A stretch of 64,000 nucleotides of DNA from Rhizorhabdus phycosphaerae (GTDB lineage Bacteria; Pseudomonadota; Alphaproteobacteria; Sphingomonadales; Sphingomonadaceae): positions 3,469,001 through 3,533,000 of the forward strand of contig NZ_CP049107.1 in assembly GCF_011044255.1 (NCBI RefSeq), given 5' to 3'. The position numbers and the translations under genes were made by a program. The notes under the pieces were generated by a model. The model was not told where the DNA came from. It ran no database searches and saw nothing but the letters and a program-made list of their open reading frames with translations. Shown one piece after another: positions 7,385 to 13,541 of this stretch. Every line of letters begins with the position of its first letter. Position 1 is the stretch's first letter.

Positions 7385-8131
7385 ATGGGTAGGGTAGAAG
7401 GCAAGGTCGCGATCATCACCGGCGGCGCGTCGGGGCTGGGTGCCGAGGATGCGCGCGTGCTGGCACGCGAGGGCGCGAAGGTCGTCATCACCGACGTGCA
7501 GGACGACCTCGGCGCGCGCATCGCCGCCGAGATTCCGGGGGCGGTCTACCTGAACCAGGACGTCCGCAGCGAGGCGCGCTGGGACGAGGTGATCGCCGAG
7601 ACGATCGCTCGCTTCGGTAAGCTCGACGTCCTCGTCAACAATGCCGGCCTCGTCCGCTTCGGCACGATCGAAGGGCTGAGCTTCGCCGACTACAAGATCC
7701 AGGTCGACGTCATGCTCGACGGGACCTTCCTCGGCTGCAAGGCGGCGATCCCGCACATGACCAAGGGTGGCGGCGGATCGATCATCAACATGGCCTCGAT
7801 CGGCGGCATGATCGGCCTCAGCCAGATTCCGGCCTATGCCGGCGCCAAGGGCGGCATCATCTCGATGAGCCGGTCGATCGCGATCCACTGCCAGGAGCAG
7901 GGCTACCGCATCCGCTGCAACTCGATCGCGCCCGGCGGCATCGAAACTCCGATGACGGCACAAGCGGTGGCCGAACTCGACGCCGACAGCGCCGGCATGG
8001 AGCAGACCCGCAACCATGGCATGGGCAAGCCGATCGACGTCGCGAACCTCGTCCTGTTCCTGGCGTCCGAGGAGTCGCGCCACATCACCGGCACGAACAT
8101 GGTGATCGACAATGGCGAGACGGTGCGCTGA
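7385..8131 (+). CDS. SDR-family NAD(P)-dependent dehydrogenase
   Basis: This 248-residue classical short-chain dehydrogenase has the cofactor motif TGGASGLG (residues 12-19), NNAG, a catalytic Ser in INMASIGG, and YxxxK in AYAGAKGG. An acidic Asp after the second strand (ITDVQDD) suggests NAD rather than NADP. It starts 25 bases after the Rieske oxygenase gene and is the last gene of that operon. It plausibly oxidises a diol or hydroxylated product of the oxygenase. Length and motifs match the family exactly; substrate specificity cannot be read. Confidence 0.92.
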   Translation: MGRVEGKVAIITGGASGLGAEDARVLAREGAKVVITDVQDDLGARIAAEIPGAVYLNQDVRSEARWDEVIAETIARFGKLDVLVNNAGLVRFGTIEGLSFADYKIQVDVMLDGTFLGCKAAIPHMTKGGGGSIINMASIGGMIGLSQIPAYAGAKGGIISMSRSIAIHCQEQGYRIRCNSIAPGGIETPMTAQAVAELDADSAGMEQTRNHGMGKPIDVANLVLFLASEESRHITGTNMVIDNGETVR

Positions 8132-8204
8132 GGGGGACGTCCGGAGCTGTGCGGCCACAGGGCACAGCATCGTTCTGGTCAGGTCAGCACGCCAAGCGAC
8201 ATTC

Positions 8205-8246
8205 TTGCAATTGTACAGAAATTGGTACATATAAATCGCAGGAGAA
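8205..8246 (+). promoter_or_regulatory. yefM-yoeB promoter and autoregulatory operator
   Basis: A -35-like TTGCAA (8205-8210) precedes an AT-rich -10 region around 8226-8235. Overlapping both is an inverted repeat TGTAC (8212-8216) / GTACA (8225-8229). The E. coli YefM-YoeB complex represses its promoter through TGTACA-containing palindromes, so this is the expected operator. A GGAGAA ribosome-binding site at 8241-8246 completes the module. Confidence 0.65.
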
Positions 8247-8251
8247 TTGCC

Positions 8252-8506
8252 ATGGACGTCATCAGCTATTCCGATACGCGCGCGCACCTCAAGGAGGTGA
8301 TGGACCGCGTCGTGGCCGATCGCGCGCCCATAGTCGTGTCGCGGCAGAAGGCGGAGTCGGTCGTGATGGTGTCCCTGTCCGATTGGAACGCGATCGAGGA
8401 GTCGATGCATCTGCTGTCGACTGAGGCGAACCGCGGGCGCCTGCTGGCGGCGATACAACAGCTGGATAGCGGCAAGGGCGAGGCGCGCGATCTGATCGAG
8501 CCATGA
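8252..8506 (+). CDS. yefM: antitoxin of the YefM/Phd family
   Basis: This 84-residue antitoxin begins MDVISYSDTRAHLKEVMDRV and contains SVVMVSLSDWNAIEES, both typical of YefM. It binds DNA with its N-terminal domain and neutralises the toxin with its acidic, disordered C-terminus (KGEARDLIEP). The ATG at 8252 is chosen because GGAGAA sits 5 bases upstream; an in-frame GTG at 8222 lies within the operator. Its stop overlaps the toxin start (ATGA), the usual translational coupling for this pair. The module may act in stress response or stabilise the neighbouring accessory region. Confidence 0.92.
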   Translation: MDVISYSDTRAHLKEVMDRVVADRAPIVVSRQKAESVVMVSLSDWNAIEESMHLLSTEANRGRLLAAIQQLDSGKGEARDLIEP

Positions 8507-8769
8507 AGCTCGTCTTCGCCGATGCGGCTTGGGACGACTATCTTCATTGGCAAGCCAACGCCCCCAACACTCTGCAGCGCGTCAACGACTTGATCAAGGA
8601 ATGCCAGCGCAGCCCGTTCAAGGGCACCGGCAAGCCCGAGCCTCTGAAAGGGGATCTTAAGGGCTGGTGGTCGCGGCGTATTACACTGGAGGACCGGCTG
8701 GTCTACCGTGTCACCGGTAGCCCCCCTGACCAGCAGTTGGAAATCGCCCAGTGCCGATTCCACTACTGA
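8503..8769 (+). CDS. yoeB: YoeB-family mRNA interferase toxin
   Basis: This 88-residue protein aligns along its length with E. coli YoeB (84 residues). KGTGKPEPLKG and WWSRRIT are close matches to YoeB segments, and the ending CRFHY corresponds to CRYHY. The catalytic residues known for YoeB appear intact: E46, R65 and the penultimate H87. YoeB binds the ribosomal A site and cleaves mRNA during translation. The four extra residues form a short loop (GSPPDQ) before the last strand. The toxin looks functional, so the antitoxin should be essential here. Confidence 0.93.
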   Translation: MKLVFADAAWDDYLHWQANAPNTLQRVNDLIKECQRSPFKGTGKPEPLKGDLKGWWSRRITLEDRLVYRVTGSPPDQQLEIAQCRFHY

Positions 8770-8810
8770 TGGGTGGCGCTTACTCTGGTCCAATCCGAAG
8801 GCATATAAGC

Positions 8811-8834
8811 AAAAAAGCGACCCTTTCGGATCGC
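8811..8834 (-). terminator. rho-independent terminator on the minus strand, probably of tRNA-Gly
   Basis: Read leftward, a 7-bp stem GCGATCC/GGGTCGC with a GAAA tetraloop is followed by six T and GC. No minus-strand protein gene ends here. The nearest leftward transcript is the tRNA-Gly gene (10167-10241), now separated from it by the insertion sequence. Confidence 0.7.
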
Positions 8835-8860
8835 TCAACCGCTTGATCTTCTTCTGAGCG

Positions 8861-8904
8861 ACCCGAGAGATAGGTGACAGACTGTACCGGAGACATGGGT
8901 GACA
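8861..8904. repeat. left terminal inverted repeat of the IS element
   Basis: The 44 bases starting ACCCGAGAGATAGG and ending ATGGGTGACA are the inverted partner of 10106-10149. Inside it the motif GGTGACA occurs twice, suggesting two transposase contact sites per end. Confidence 0.8.
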
Positions 8905-8936
8905 CATCTCCCCTGCGATCGCAGGGGAGATGTGTC
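8901..8936. promoter_or_regulatory. perfect 36-bp palindrome abutting the transposase start
   Basis: The palindrome is centred on GCGATCGC, begins GACACATCTC and ends GAGATGTGTC, one base before the transposase ATG at 8938. Its right arm contains GGGGAGA (8924-8930), the only plausible ribosome-binding site, 7 bases from the start. An RNA reading through from outside would fold an 18-bp hairpin and hide this site. A DNA-binding role, for example autorepression, is also possible. Confidence 0.75.
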
Positions 8937-8937
8937 G

Positions 8938-10119
8938 ATGCCGTGGAAGGAAGTCTCCGTGATGGACGAACGTCTGCGCTTCGTGGCCCGCATATTGGAG
9001 GGCGAGCCGATGACCGATGTGTGCCGGGAGTTCGGCATATCTCGCAAGACCGGCTACAAGATCGTCAGTCGGTACCGCGAGAATGGGCCGGTCGCGCTGT
9101 GTGACCGCTCCCGCCGTCCGGTTCGATACGCCAATCAGCTGCCCGACCAGATCGTACAACTGCTGATCGCGACCAAGAAGGATAAGCCGGGATGGGGTGC
9201 CCGCAAGATCCGGGAGTTGTTGGTGCGCAAGCTCGACGGGGATTATCGCGTACCGTCCGTCAGCACGGTTCACGCCGTGCTCGATCGCCATGGACTTGTT
9301 ACCCGCGCCAGAAAGCGGCGAGGCAAGGCGTCCGGAACATCCTTGTCGCCCGGCCTCGCGCCGAACGAGCTCTGGTGCACCGACTTCAAGGGCGAGTTCA
9401 AACTCGGAAGCGGTCGATATTGCTACCCGCTCACGGTCACCGACCATGCGTCGCGCTTCCTGCTCGCCTGCGAGGCGCTGGAATCGACACGCGAAATGCC
9501 CGTCATCGAGAGCTTCGAGAGGCTGTTCAGGGAAAGAGGTCTCCCGGCCGCCATCCGCTCCGACAATGGCGTTCCCTTCGCCAGTCCCAACGGCCTCTAC
9601 AACCTGTCCAAACTGTCCGTCTGGTGGCTCCGCCTGGTCATCACCATCGAACGGATCAAGCCGGGTCGCCCCCAGCAGAACGGCCGGCACGAACGCATGC
9701 ATCGTACGCTCAAAGCCGAGGCGACACGCCCGGCGCGCATGAACTTCCTACAGCAGCAGGACCGGTTCGACAGCTTCGTCACCGAGTTCAACCAAGAGCG
9801 CCCGCATGAAGCGCTCGGCATGAAATATCCCGCCGAACTCTACACGCCCTCGACGAAACCTTATCAGGGCCTGCCCCCGGTCGAGTACCCGTTCCACGAC
9901 CGCGACGTGCTCGTCACCGCCTGCGGGCGAATCTGCATGCACCGGAAAAGGGTCAACATCTCGACCGTTCTCGCCGGCCAGAAACTCGGCATCAAGGAAG
10001 TCGACGACGGAATATGGCTCGTCTCATTCCTCGACTACGATCTCGGATATATCGACTTGGAACAGAAAACCCTGCAAACCATCGACAACCCGTTCGGCAC
10101 GAGGTTGTTACCCATGTGA
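8938..10119 (+). CDS. IS481-family transposase
   Basis: This 393-residue DDE transposase starts MPWKEVSVMDERLRFVARIL and has an N-terminal helix-turn-helix (MTDVCREFGISRKTGYKIVS). Its rve integrase core has catalytic acidic residues in CTDFKGEF, RSDNGVPF and the Glu of NGRHERMHRTLK. The length matches complete IS481-family enzymes and there is no frameshift, so it may be active. The ATG at 8938 is preferred over an in-frame ATG at 8899 because the family begins with MPWKE and because the upstream ATG lies inside the terminal repeat. The stop at 10117-10119 falls within the right inverted repeat. Confidence 0.93.
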   Translation: MPWKEVSVMDERLRFVARILEGEPMTDVCREFGISRKTGYKIVSRYRENGPVALCDRSRRPVRYANQLPDQIVQLLIATKKDKPGWGARKIRELLVRKLDGDYRVPSVSTVHAVLDRHGLVTRARKRRGKASGTSLSPGLAPNELWCTDFKGEFKLGSGRYCYPLTVTDHASRFLLACEALESTREMPVIESFERLFRERGLPAAIRSDNGVPFASPNGLYNLSKLSVWWLRLVITIERIKPGRPQQNGRHERMHRTLKAEATRPARMNFLQQQDRFDSFVTEFNQERPHEALGMKYPAELYTPSTKPYQGLPPVEYPFHDRDVLVTACGRICMHRKRVNISTVLAGQKLGIKEVDDGIWLVSFLDYDLGYIDLEQKTLQTIDNPFGTRLLPM

Positions 10120-10149
10120 CCGGAACAATCCGTCACCCATGTCTCGGGT
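10106..10149. repeat. right terminal inverted repeat of the IS element
   Basis: The 44 bases ending CACCCATGTCTCGGGT pair with 8861-8904. The last codons of the transposase lie inside this repeat. The outer edge is 17 bases from the 3' end of tRNA-Gly. Confidence 0.8.
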
Positions 10150-10166
10150 ATGTACATTCTTAAAAC

Positions 10167-10241
10167 TGGAGCGGGCGAAGGGATTCGAACCCTCGACCCC
10201 AACCTTGGCAAGGTTGTGCTCTACCCCTGAGCTACGCCCGC
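10167..10241 (-). tRNA. tRNA-Gly (anticodon GCC)
   Basis: Read on the minus strand, the gene gives a full cloverleaf. The acceptor stem GCGGGCG/CGCCCGC is followed by U and an encoded CCA (10167-10169). The D-arm is GCTCAGGGGTAGAGC, the anticodon loop CTTGCCAA carries GCC, and the T-arm is GAGGGTTCGAATCCCTT. The GCC anticodon reads GGC and GGT glycine codons. The gene has a good promoter at 10284-10312. Its 3' end faces the accessory region to the left, the usual polarity for island insertion at a tRNA. Confidence 0.97.
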
Positions 10242-10283
10242 TCTGGCGCTGTCCGGCGGGCGATGCCTGCCGTCGAGGCGCGG

Positions 10284-10312
10284 CTATTAGCCCGGGTGTT
10301 TTGACACCGCAA
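10284..10312 (-). promoter_or_regulatory. promoter of tRNA-Gly
   Basis: On the minus strand TTGCGG (10312-10307) and TAATAG (10289-10284) are separated by 17 bases. This gives a start near 10276 and a 5' leader of about 35 nucleotides before the tRNA. The rest of 10242-10401 holds nothing else recognisable apart from the upstream region of the next gene. Confidence 0.6.
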
Positions 10313-10401
10313 GCCCAATTCTCGAAAAAAATGCAGGGCCTTGGCATCGGCCTTCACCCTCCCACATAAGGGGCCTGTTTCGGGCATTGGGAGAATCATC
10401 G

Positions 10402-11313
10402 GTGGCGACCCTGGGAATGAGCGCGGCGGATCGGGAAGCGGTCGAGGCGTTCCGCCGAGACGTGGTCGAACCGTCGATGACCTCGCTCGTCATCCTCGAT
10501 TTCTGGGCGGAATGGTGCGGTCCGTGCAAGGCGCTGGGCCCCATTCTCGACAAGGTCTCCGCCGACTATGCCGACAAGGGCGTGGTCCTCGTGAAGATCA
10601 ACGTCGACGAGCAGAAGATGATCGCGTCGCAGTTCCGCGTGCAGTCGATCCCGACCGTCTATGCGTTGTTCCAGGGGCAGCTCGTGGCCGACCTGACGCC
10701 CGCCCGGACCGAAGGGCAGCTCAAGCAGATGCTCGACCAGATTTTGCGCCAGCTGCCGATCCAGGGCGCTGCCGCCAAGATGCACGAGGACATCGCGCCG
10801 CTGATCGCCATGGGCGAGGAGGTGCTGGAGGCCGGCGATATCGAGCGTGCCCTGTCGATCTTCGGCCAGCTTGCCGAAATGGCCCCCGAGGATGCCGAAG
10901 TGATGGGCGGCATGGCCCGCGCGCTCGTGCAGGCAGGCGAGCTGGAAGAGGCCGAAGCCGCGCTGGCGACATTGCCCGCCGACAAGATGAAGGAAGCCCC
11001 GGTGGCGCGGGCGCAGGCTGCGATCGCGCTGGCCCGCGAGGCGCAGCCGGTCGACGATCTTGGCGGACTGCGTGCGCAGGTGGCGGCAAACCCGGACGAT
11101 CATGAGGCGCGGTTCGAACTGGCCGGGGGCCTGATGGCGAGCGGCGATCGCGATGGCGCGGCGGACAATCTGCTCGAGATCATCGCGCGCGAACGCGAGT
11201 GGAACGAGGGCGCAGCGCGGCAGCGGCTGCTCAAGCTGTTCGAAGTCGTCGGCCTGGAGGACCAGTGGGTGCGCGACCAGCGCCGCCGCCTTTCCGCAAT
11301 TCTGTTCACCTGA
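10402..11313 (+). CDS. thioredoxin-TPR protein, CnoX/YbbN-like co-chaperone
   Basis: This protein of about 303 residues has an N-terminal thioredoxin domain with the redox motif WCGPCK (FWAEWCGPCKALGPIL) and cis-Pro segment SIPTVYALFQ. Helical TPR-like repeats from about residue 125 to the end follow. This is the layout of CnoX (YbbN), a holdase that protects proteins during oxidative stress and hands them to GroEL and DnaK. Unlike E. coli YbbN, the active site keeps both cysteines, so it may also reduce disulphides. GTG 10402 is chosen as start because GGGAGA lies 7 bases upstream; a TTG at 10387 is an alternative. The next gene starts 11 bases after the stop, so they form an operon. Confidence 0.85.
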   Translation: MATLGMSAADREAVEAFRRDVVEPSMTSLVILDFWAEWCGPCKALGPILDKVSADYADKGVVLVKINVDEQKMIASQFRVQSIPTVYALFQGQLVADLTPARTEGQLKQMLDQILRQLPIQGAAAKMHEDIAPLIAMGEEVLEAGDIERALSIFGQLAEMAPEDAEVMGGMARALVQAGELEEAEAALATLPADKMKEAPVARAQAAIALAREAQPVDDLGGLRAQVAANPDDHEARFELAGGLMASGDRDGAADNLLEIIAREREWNEGAARQRLLKLFEVVGLEDQWVRDQRRRLSAILFT

Positions 11314-11324
11314 TCGGCAATCTT

Positions 11325-11939
11325 ATGGGCGAGCGCCTCTCCATCTTTCCGCTGACCGGGGCGCTGCTGTTCCCGCGCGGCCATTTGCCGCTGCATATCT
11401 TCGAGCCGCGCTATCGGGCGATGGTGTCCGATTCGCTCGCCCGCGATCGTCGCATCGCGATGGTTCAGCCGCGTGGCCCGGGTGAGCCGCCGCCGCTATT
11501 CGATGTCGGTTGCGTCGGCCATATCCAGGAAGTCGAACGGCTCGACGACGGGCGTTTCAACCTGATCCTCGCCGGGCTGACCCGCTTCCGCATCCTTCGC
11601 GAACTCGATGTCACCACGCCCTTCCGGCAGGTCGAGGCCGATCTCCAGGCGTTCGACGACATCGCGTCGCCCGATGCGCTGCCGAGCATCGTTCGGGCGG
11701 AGATCGAGCGCGAAGCGCGCCGCTTCGCCGATGCGCGCGGCGTCGCCGTCGACTGGACCGGCGTCAGCCGGCTCGATGACGAGACGCTGGTCAACGCCAT
11801 CTGCGCGCTGGCCCCATTCGACGCCGCGTCGAAACAGGCGTTGCTGGAGGCGGAAACGCTAGACGTGCGCGCCGACCTGCTCGCCCAGATACTCGCCTTC
11901 TTCCGCCGCGGCGACGATGACGGGGGGACGCTGCAATGA
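11325..11939 (+). CDS. LON-substrate-binding-domain protein (YbbA/LonN type)
   Basis: This 204-residue protein consists only of the N-terminal LON substrate-binding domain (PUA-like fold). It begins [27 protein letters not shown], here in pieces, and continues with a helical part. It lacks the ATPase and peptidase domains of Lon protease. Free-standing LON domains are common in alphaproteobacteria next to CnoX-like and Trm112 genes, as here. The function is not established; a role in recognising damaged proteins together with the upstream co-chaperone is a reasonable inference. The stop overlaps the next start (ATGA). Confidence 0.85.
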   Translation: MGERLSIFPLTGALLFPRGHLPLHIFEPRYRAMVSDSLARDRRIAMVQPRGPGEPPPLFDVGCVGHIQEVERLDDGRFNLILAGLTRFRILRELDVTTPFRQVEADLQAFDDIASPDALPSIVRAEIEREARRFADARGVAVDWTGVSRLDDETLVNAICALAPFDAASKQALLEAETLDVRADLLAQILAFFRRGDDDGGTLQ

Positions 11940-12103
11940 GCCTCGATCCCGATCTTCTCGCTATCCTCGTCTGCCCGGTGACGCGCACGCCGCTGCGCTA
12001 TGACGAGGCTCGGCAAGAACTGGTCTCGGACGCGGCCGGGCTGGCCTACCCGATTCGGGAGGGCGTGCCTGTGATGGTGGTCGAGGAAGCCCGTCCGCTC
12101 TGA
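11936..12103 (+). CDS. Trm112-family zinc-ribbon-like protein
   Basis: This 55-residue protein begins [20 protein letters not shown] and continues with [17 protein letters not shown], the typical pattern of bacterial Trm112/YcaR proteins. Trm112 activates methyltransferases in eukaryotes; bacterial homologues are presumed to partner methyltransferases. Only one cysteine is present (CPVTR), as in many bacterial members, so it probably does not bind zinc. Its start overlaps the LON-domain gene by 4 bases, and it closes this three-gene operon. Confidence 0.85.
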   Translation: MSLDPDLLAILVCPVTRTPLRYDEARQELVSDAAGLAYPIREGVPVMVVEEARPL

Positions 12104-12148
12104 CGTCTAAGGCCGTTGGAGCGGCAGTTACCGTGCCGTCGCCCCATC

Positions 12149-13369
12149 CTAGATCGCCAGCCCTTCGAGCAGCTTCGGCAGCTTGCCGGTCTCGCCGCGC
12201 GCCTCTGCCATGAAGCGGCCCTTCAGCGGGCCGAGACGCTGGACGGCGCCGAGGCCGATGCGGCGGACCGTGCGGGCCGCTCGTCCGGGCACGCCGAACA
12301 GGCGGGTGAGGCCGTCGGTCGAGGCAGCAACCATGAAGCTGTCGAGGCTCCGCCAGCGCTGATAGCGTGCGAGCAACTGAGCGTCGCCGGGATCGAGGCC
12401 CAGGCGCATCCCTTCCACCAGGACCTCGGTGAGTGCCGCGACATCGCGATAGCCGAGATTGACGCCCTGGCCCGCGATCGGGTGGATGCCGTGCGCCGCA
12501 TCGCCGACCAGCGCCAGCCGCGTGTCGGTAATCCGCGCCGCATGGTGGAAGCCGAGCGGATAGGAGGAGCGGGGGGAGGCGAGGCGGAAATCGCCCAGCA
12601 GCGCGCCCATGCGCTTGGCCGCCTCGGCCTGCCAGGCGCGGTCGGGCAGACCCAGCATCGCGGGAGCGTCCTTGGCGGACACCGTCCACACGATCGCCGA
12701 GCGATGCTCGCCCTCAGGGCCGTCGATCAGCGGCAGGATGGCGAAGGGGCCGGAAGGATAGAAGATCTCATAGGCGACATTGCCATGGGGCTTGTCGTGG
12801 ACGATGCCGGTGATCATCGCGACATGGCCGTAGCTCCAGCGCGCCACCGTGATGCCGGCGGCCTCACGGGTCGGCGACTGGCGGCCTTCCGCACCGATCA
12901 ATAGCGCACCTTCGACGATGCGACCGTCGGAGAGCGTAACGGCTACCCCATCAAGGTCGCGCCTGACGTCGACGGGACGCAGCGGGCGGAACAGCGTCAG
13001 GCCTTCGGCGGCCCGGGCGGCGGTGTCGAGCGCGATGCGCAGGTCGCGATTCTCGAACATATGGCCGAGCGCGCCGTCGTCCGCCGGCGGCTCGAACATC
13101 AGCGCCTCGGGGCTGAGCCCGTCCTGCACGCTGATCGCGTCGATCGGGCAGCCTTTGCCGGCGAGCAATTCGCCGACGCCGATCGAATCGAGCATCCGCC
13201 AAGGGGCGCTCGCAACCGCGGAGGCGCGGCCGTCGAAGCCGGCGGCCAGCACCGCTTGCGGGTCGGCCGGATCGATGACCGCCGCCCTGATGCCGTGCTT
13301 CGAGAGTGCGATGCCGAGCGTCAGGCCGACCAGGCCCCCGCCCAGGATGATGACGTCCTGCCGTTCCAT
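12149..13369 (-). CDS. UbiH/UbiF/COQ6-family FAD monooxygenase
   Basis: This 406-residue flavoprotein has the N-terminal dinucleotide fold VIILGGGLVGLTLGIAL, the mid-chain Rossmann support LLIGAEGRQSPTRE, and the FAD motif GDAAHGIHPIAGQGVNLG. These define the family of flavin hydroxylases that add the ring hydroxyls of ubiquinone. Which ring position it attacks cannot be told; UbiL-like enzymes of alphaproteobacteria have relaxed regiospecificity. The start at 13369 (MERQDV) is preferred over an upstream ATG at 13417, which would add a non-conserved lead. It diverges from ftsK across a gap of 172 bases. Confidence 0.9.
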   Translation of the reverse strand: MERQDVIILGGGLVGLTLGIALSKHGIRAAVIDPADPQAVLAAGFDGRASAVASAPWRMLDSIGVGELLAGKGCPIDAISVQDGLSPEALMFEPPADDGALGHMFENRDLRIALDTAARAAEGLTLFRPLRPVDVRRDLDGVAVTLSDGRIVEGALLIGAEGRQSPTREAAGITVARWSYGHVAMITGIVHDKPHGNVAYEIFYPSGPFAILPLIDGPEGEHRSAIVWTVSAKDAPAMLGLPDRAWQAEAAKRMGALLGDFRLASPRSSYPLGFHHAARITDTRLALVGDAAHGIHPIAGQGVNLGYRDVAALTEVLVEGMRLGLDPGDAQLLARYQRWRSLDSFMVAASTDGLTRLFGVPGRAARTVRRIGLGAVQRLGPLKGRFMAEARGETGKLPKLLEGLAI

Positions 13370-13541
13370 GCCCTTGTCATAGGCCCAAGCCGCGACGGGC
13401 GCCACCATCCACGTCATGCACCTTCGGACGTGGCGGCGCGACGAAGCGACGCGCGGCTCGCTTGACCGGGACTCCCCGCTATGGGATTCTGCGGCGAGCA
13501 TATTCATGCGGGCGCCGGTCGTCCCGCCGGCGGATGGAATC
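13370..13541. other. divergent intergenic region ubiH-family gene / ftsK
   Basis: The 172 bases between the two divergent starts should carry both promoters. I could not pick out clear -35/-10 pairs or a repeat. In-frame ATG codons at 13416 and 13506 would lengthen FtsK into this region, but these extensions look unlike an FtsK N-terminus. Confidence 0.4.

Larger units (their letters stand above)
8861..10149 (+). mobile_element. IS481-like insertion sequence
   Basis: The element is about 1.29 kb, bounded by imperfect 44-bp inverted repeats at 8861-8904 and 10106-10149. By eye they match at 36 of 44 positions and contain a repeated GACATGGGTGACA-type motif. It holds one transposase gene read rightward. 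No convincing direct target duplication flanks these ends, so the exact termini could be a few bases inside, or the element may be old. It sits between the yoeB toxin gene and tRNA-Gly. Confidence 0.88.

Noticed and set aside
8899-8937. Transposase start at the upstream in-frame ATG (8899)
   Set aside because: It lies within the terminal repeat and would translate through the palindrome. The IS481 family begins with MPWKE-like sequence at 8938, where the ribosome-binding site is.
8851-10160. Target-site duplication of the IS element
   Set aside because: The bases outside the 44-bp repeats (CTTCTGAGCG on the left, ATGTACATTC on the right) show no matching direct repeat.
12849-13465. Plus-strand protein frames opposite the UbiH-family gene
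   Set aside because: They lack ribosome-binding sites and motifs. The minus strand encodes both FAD motifs of a UbiH-family enzyme.
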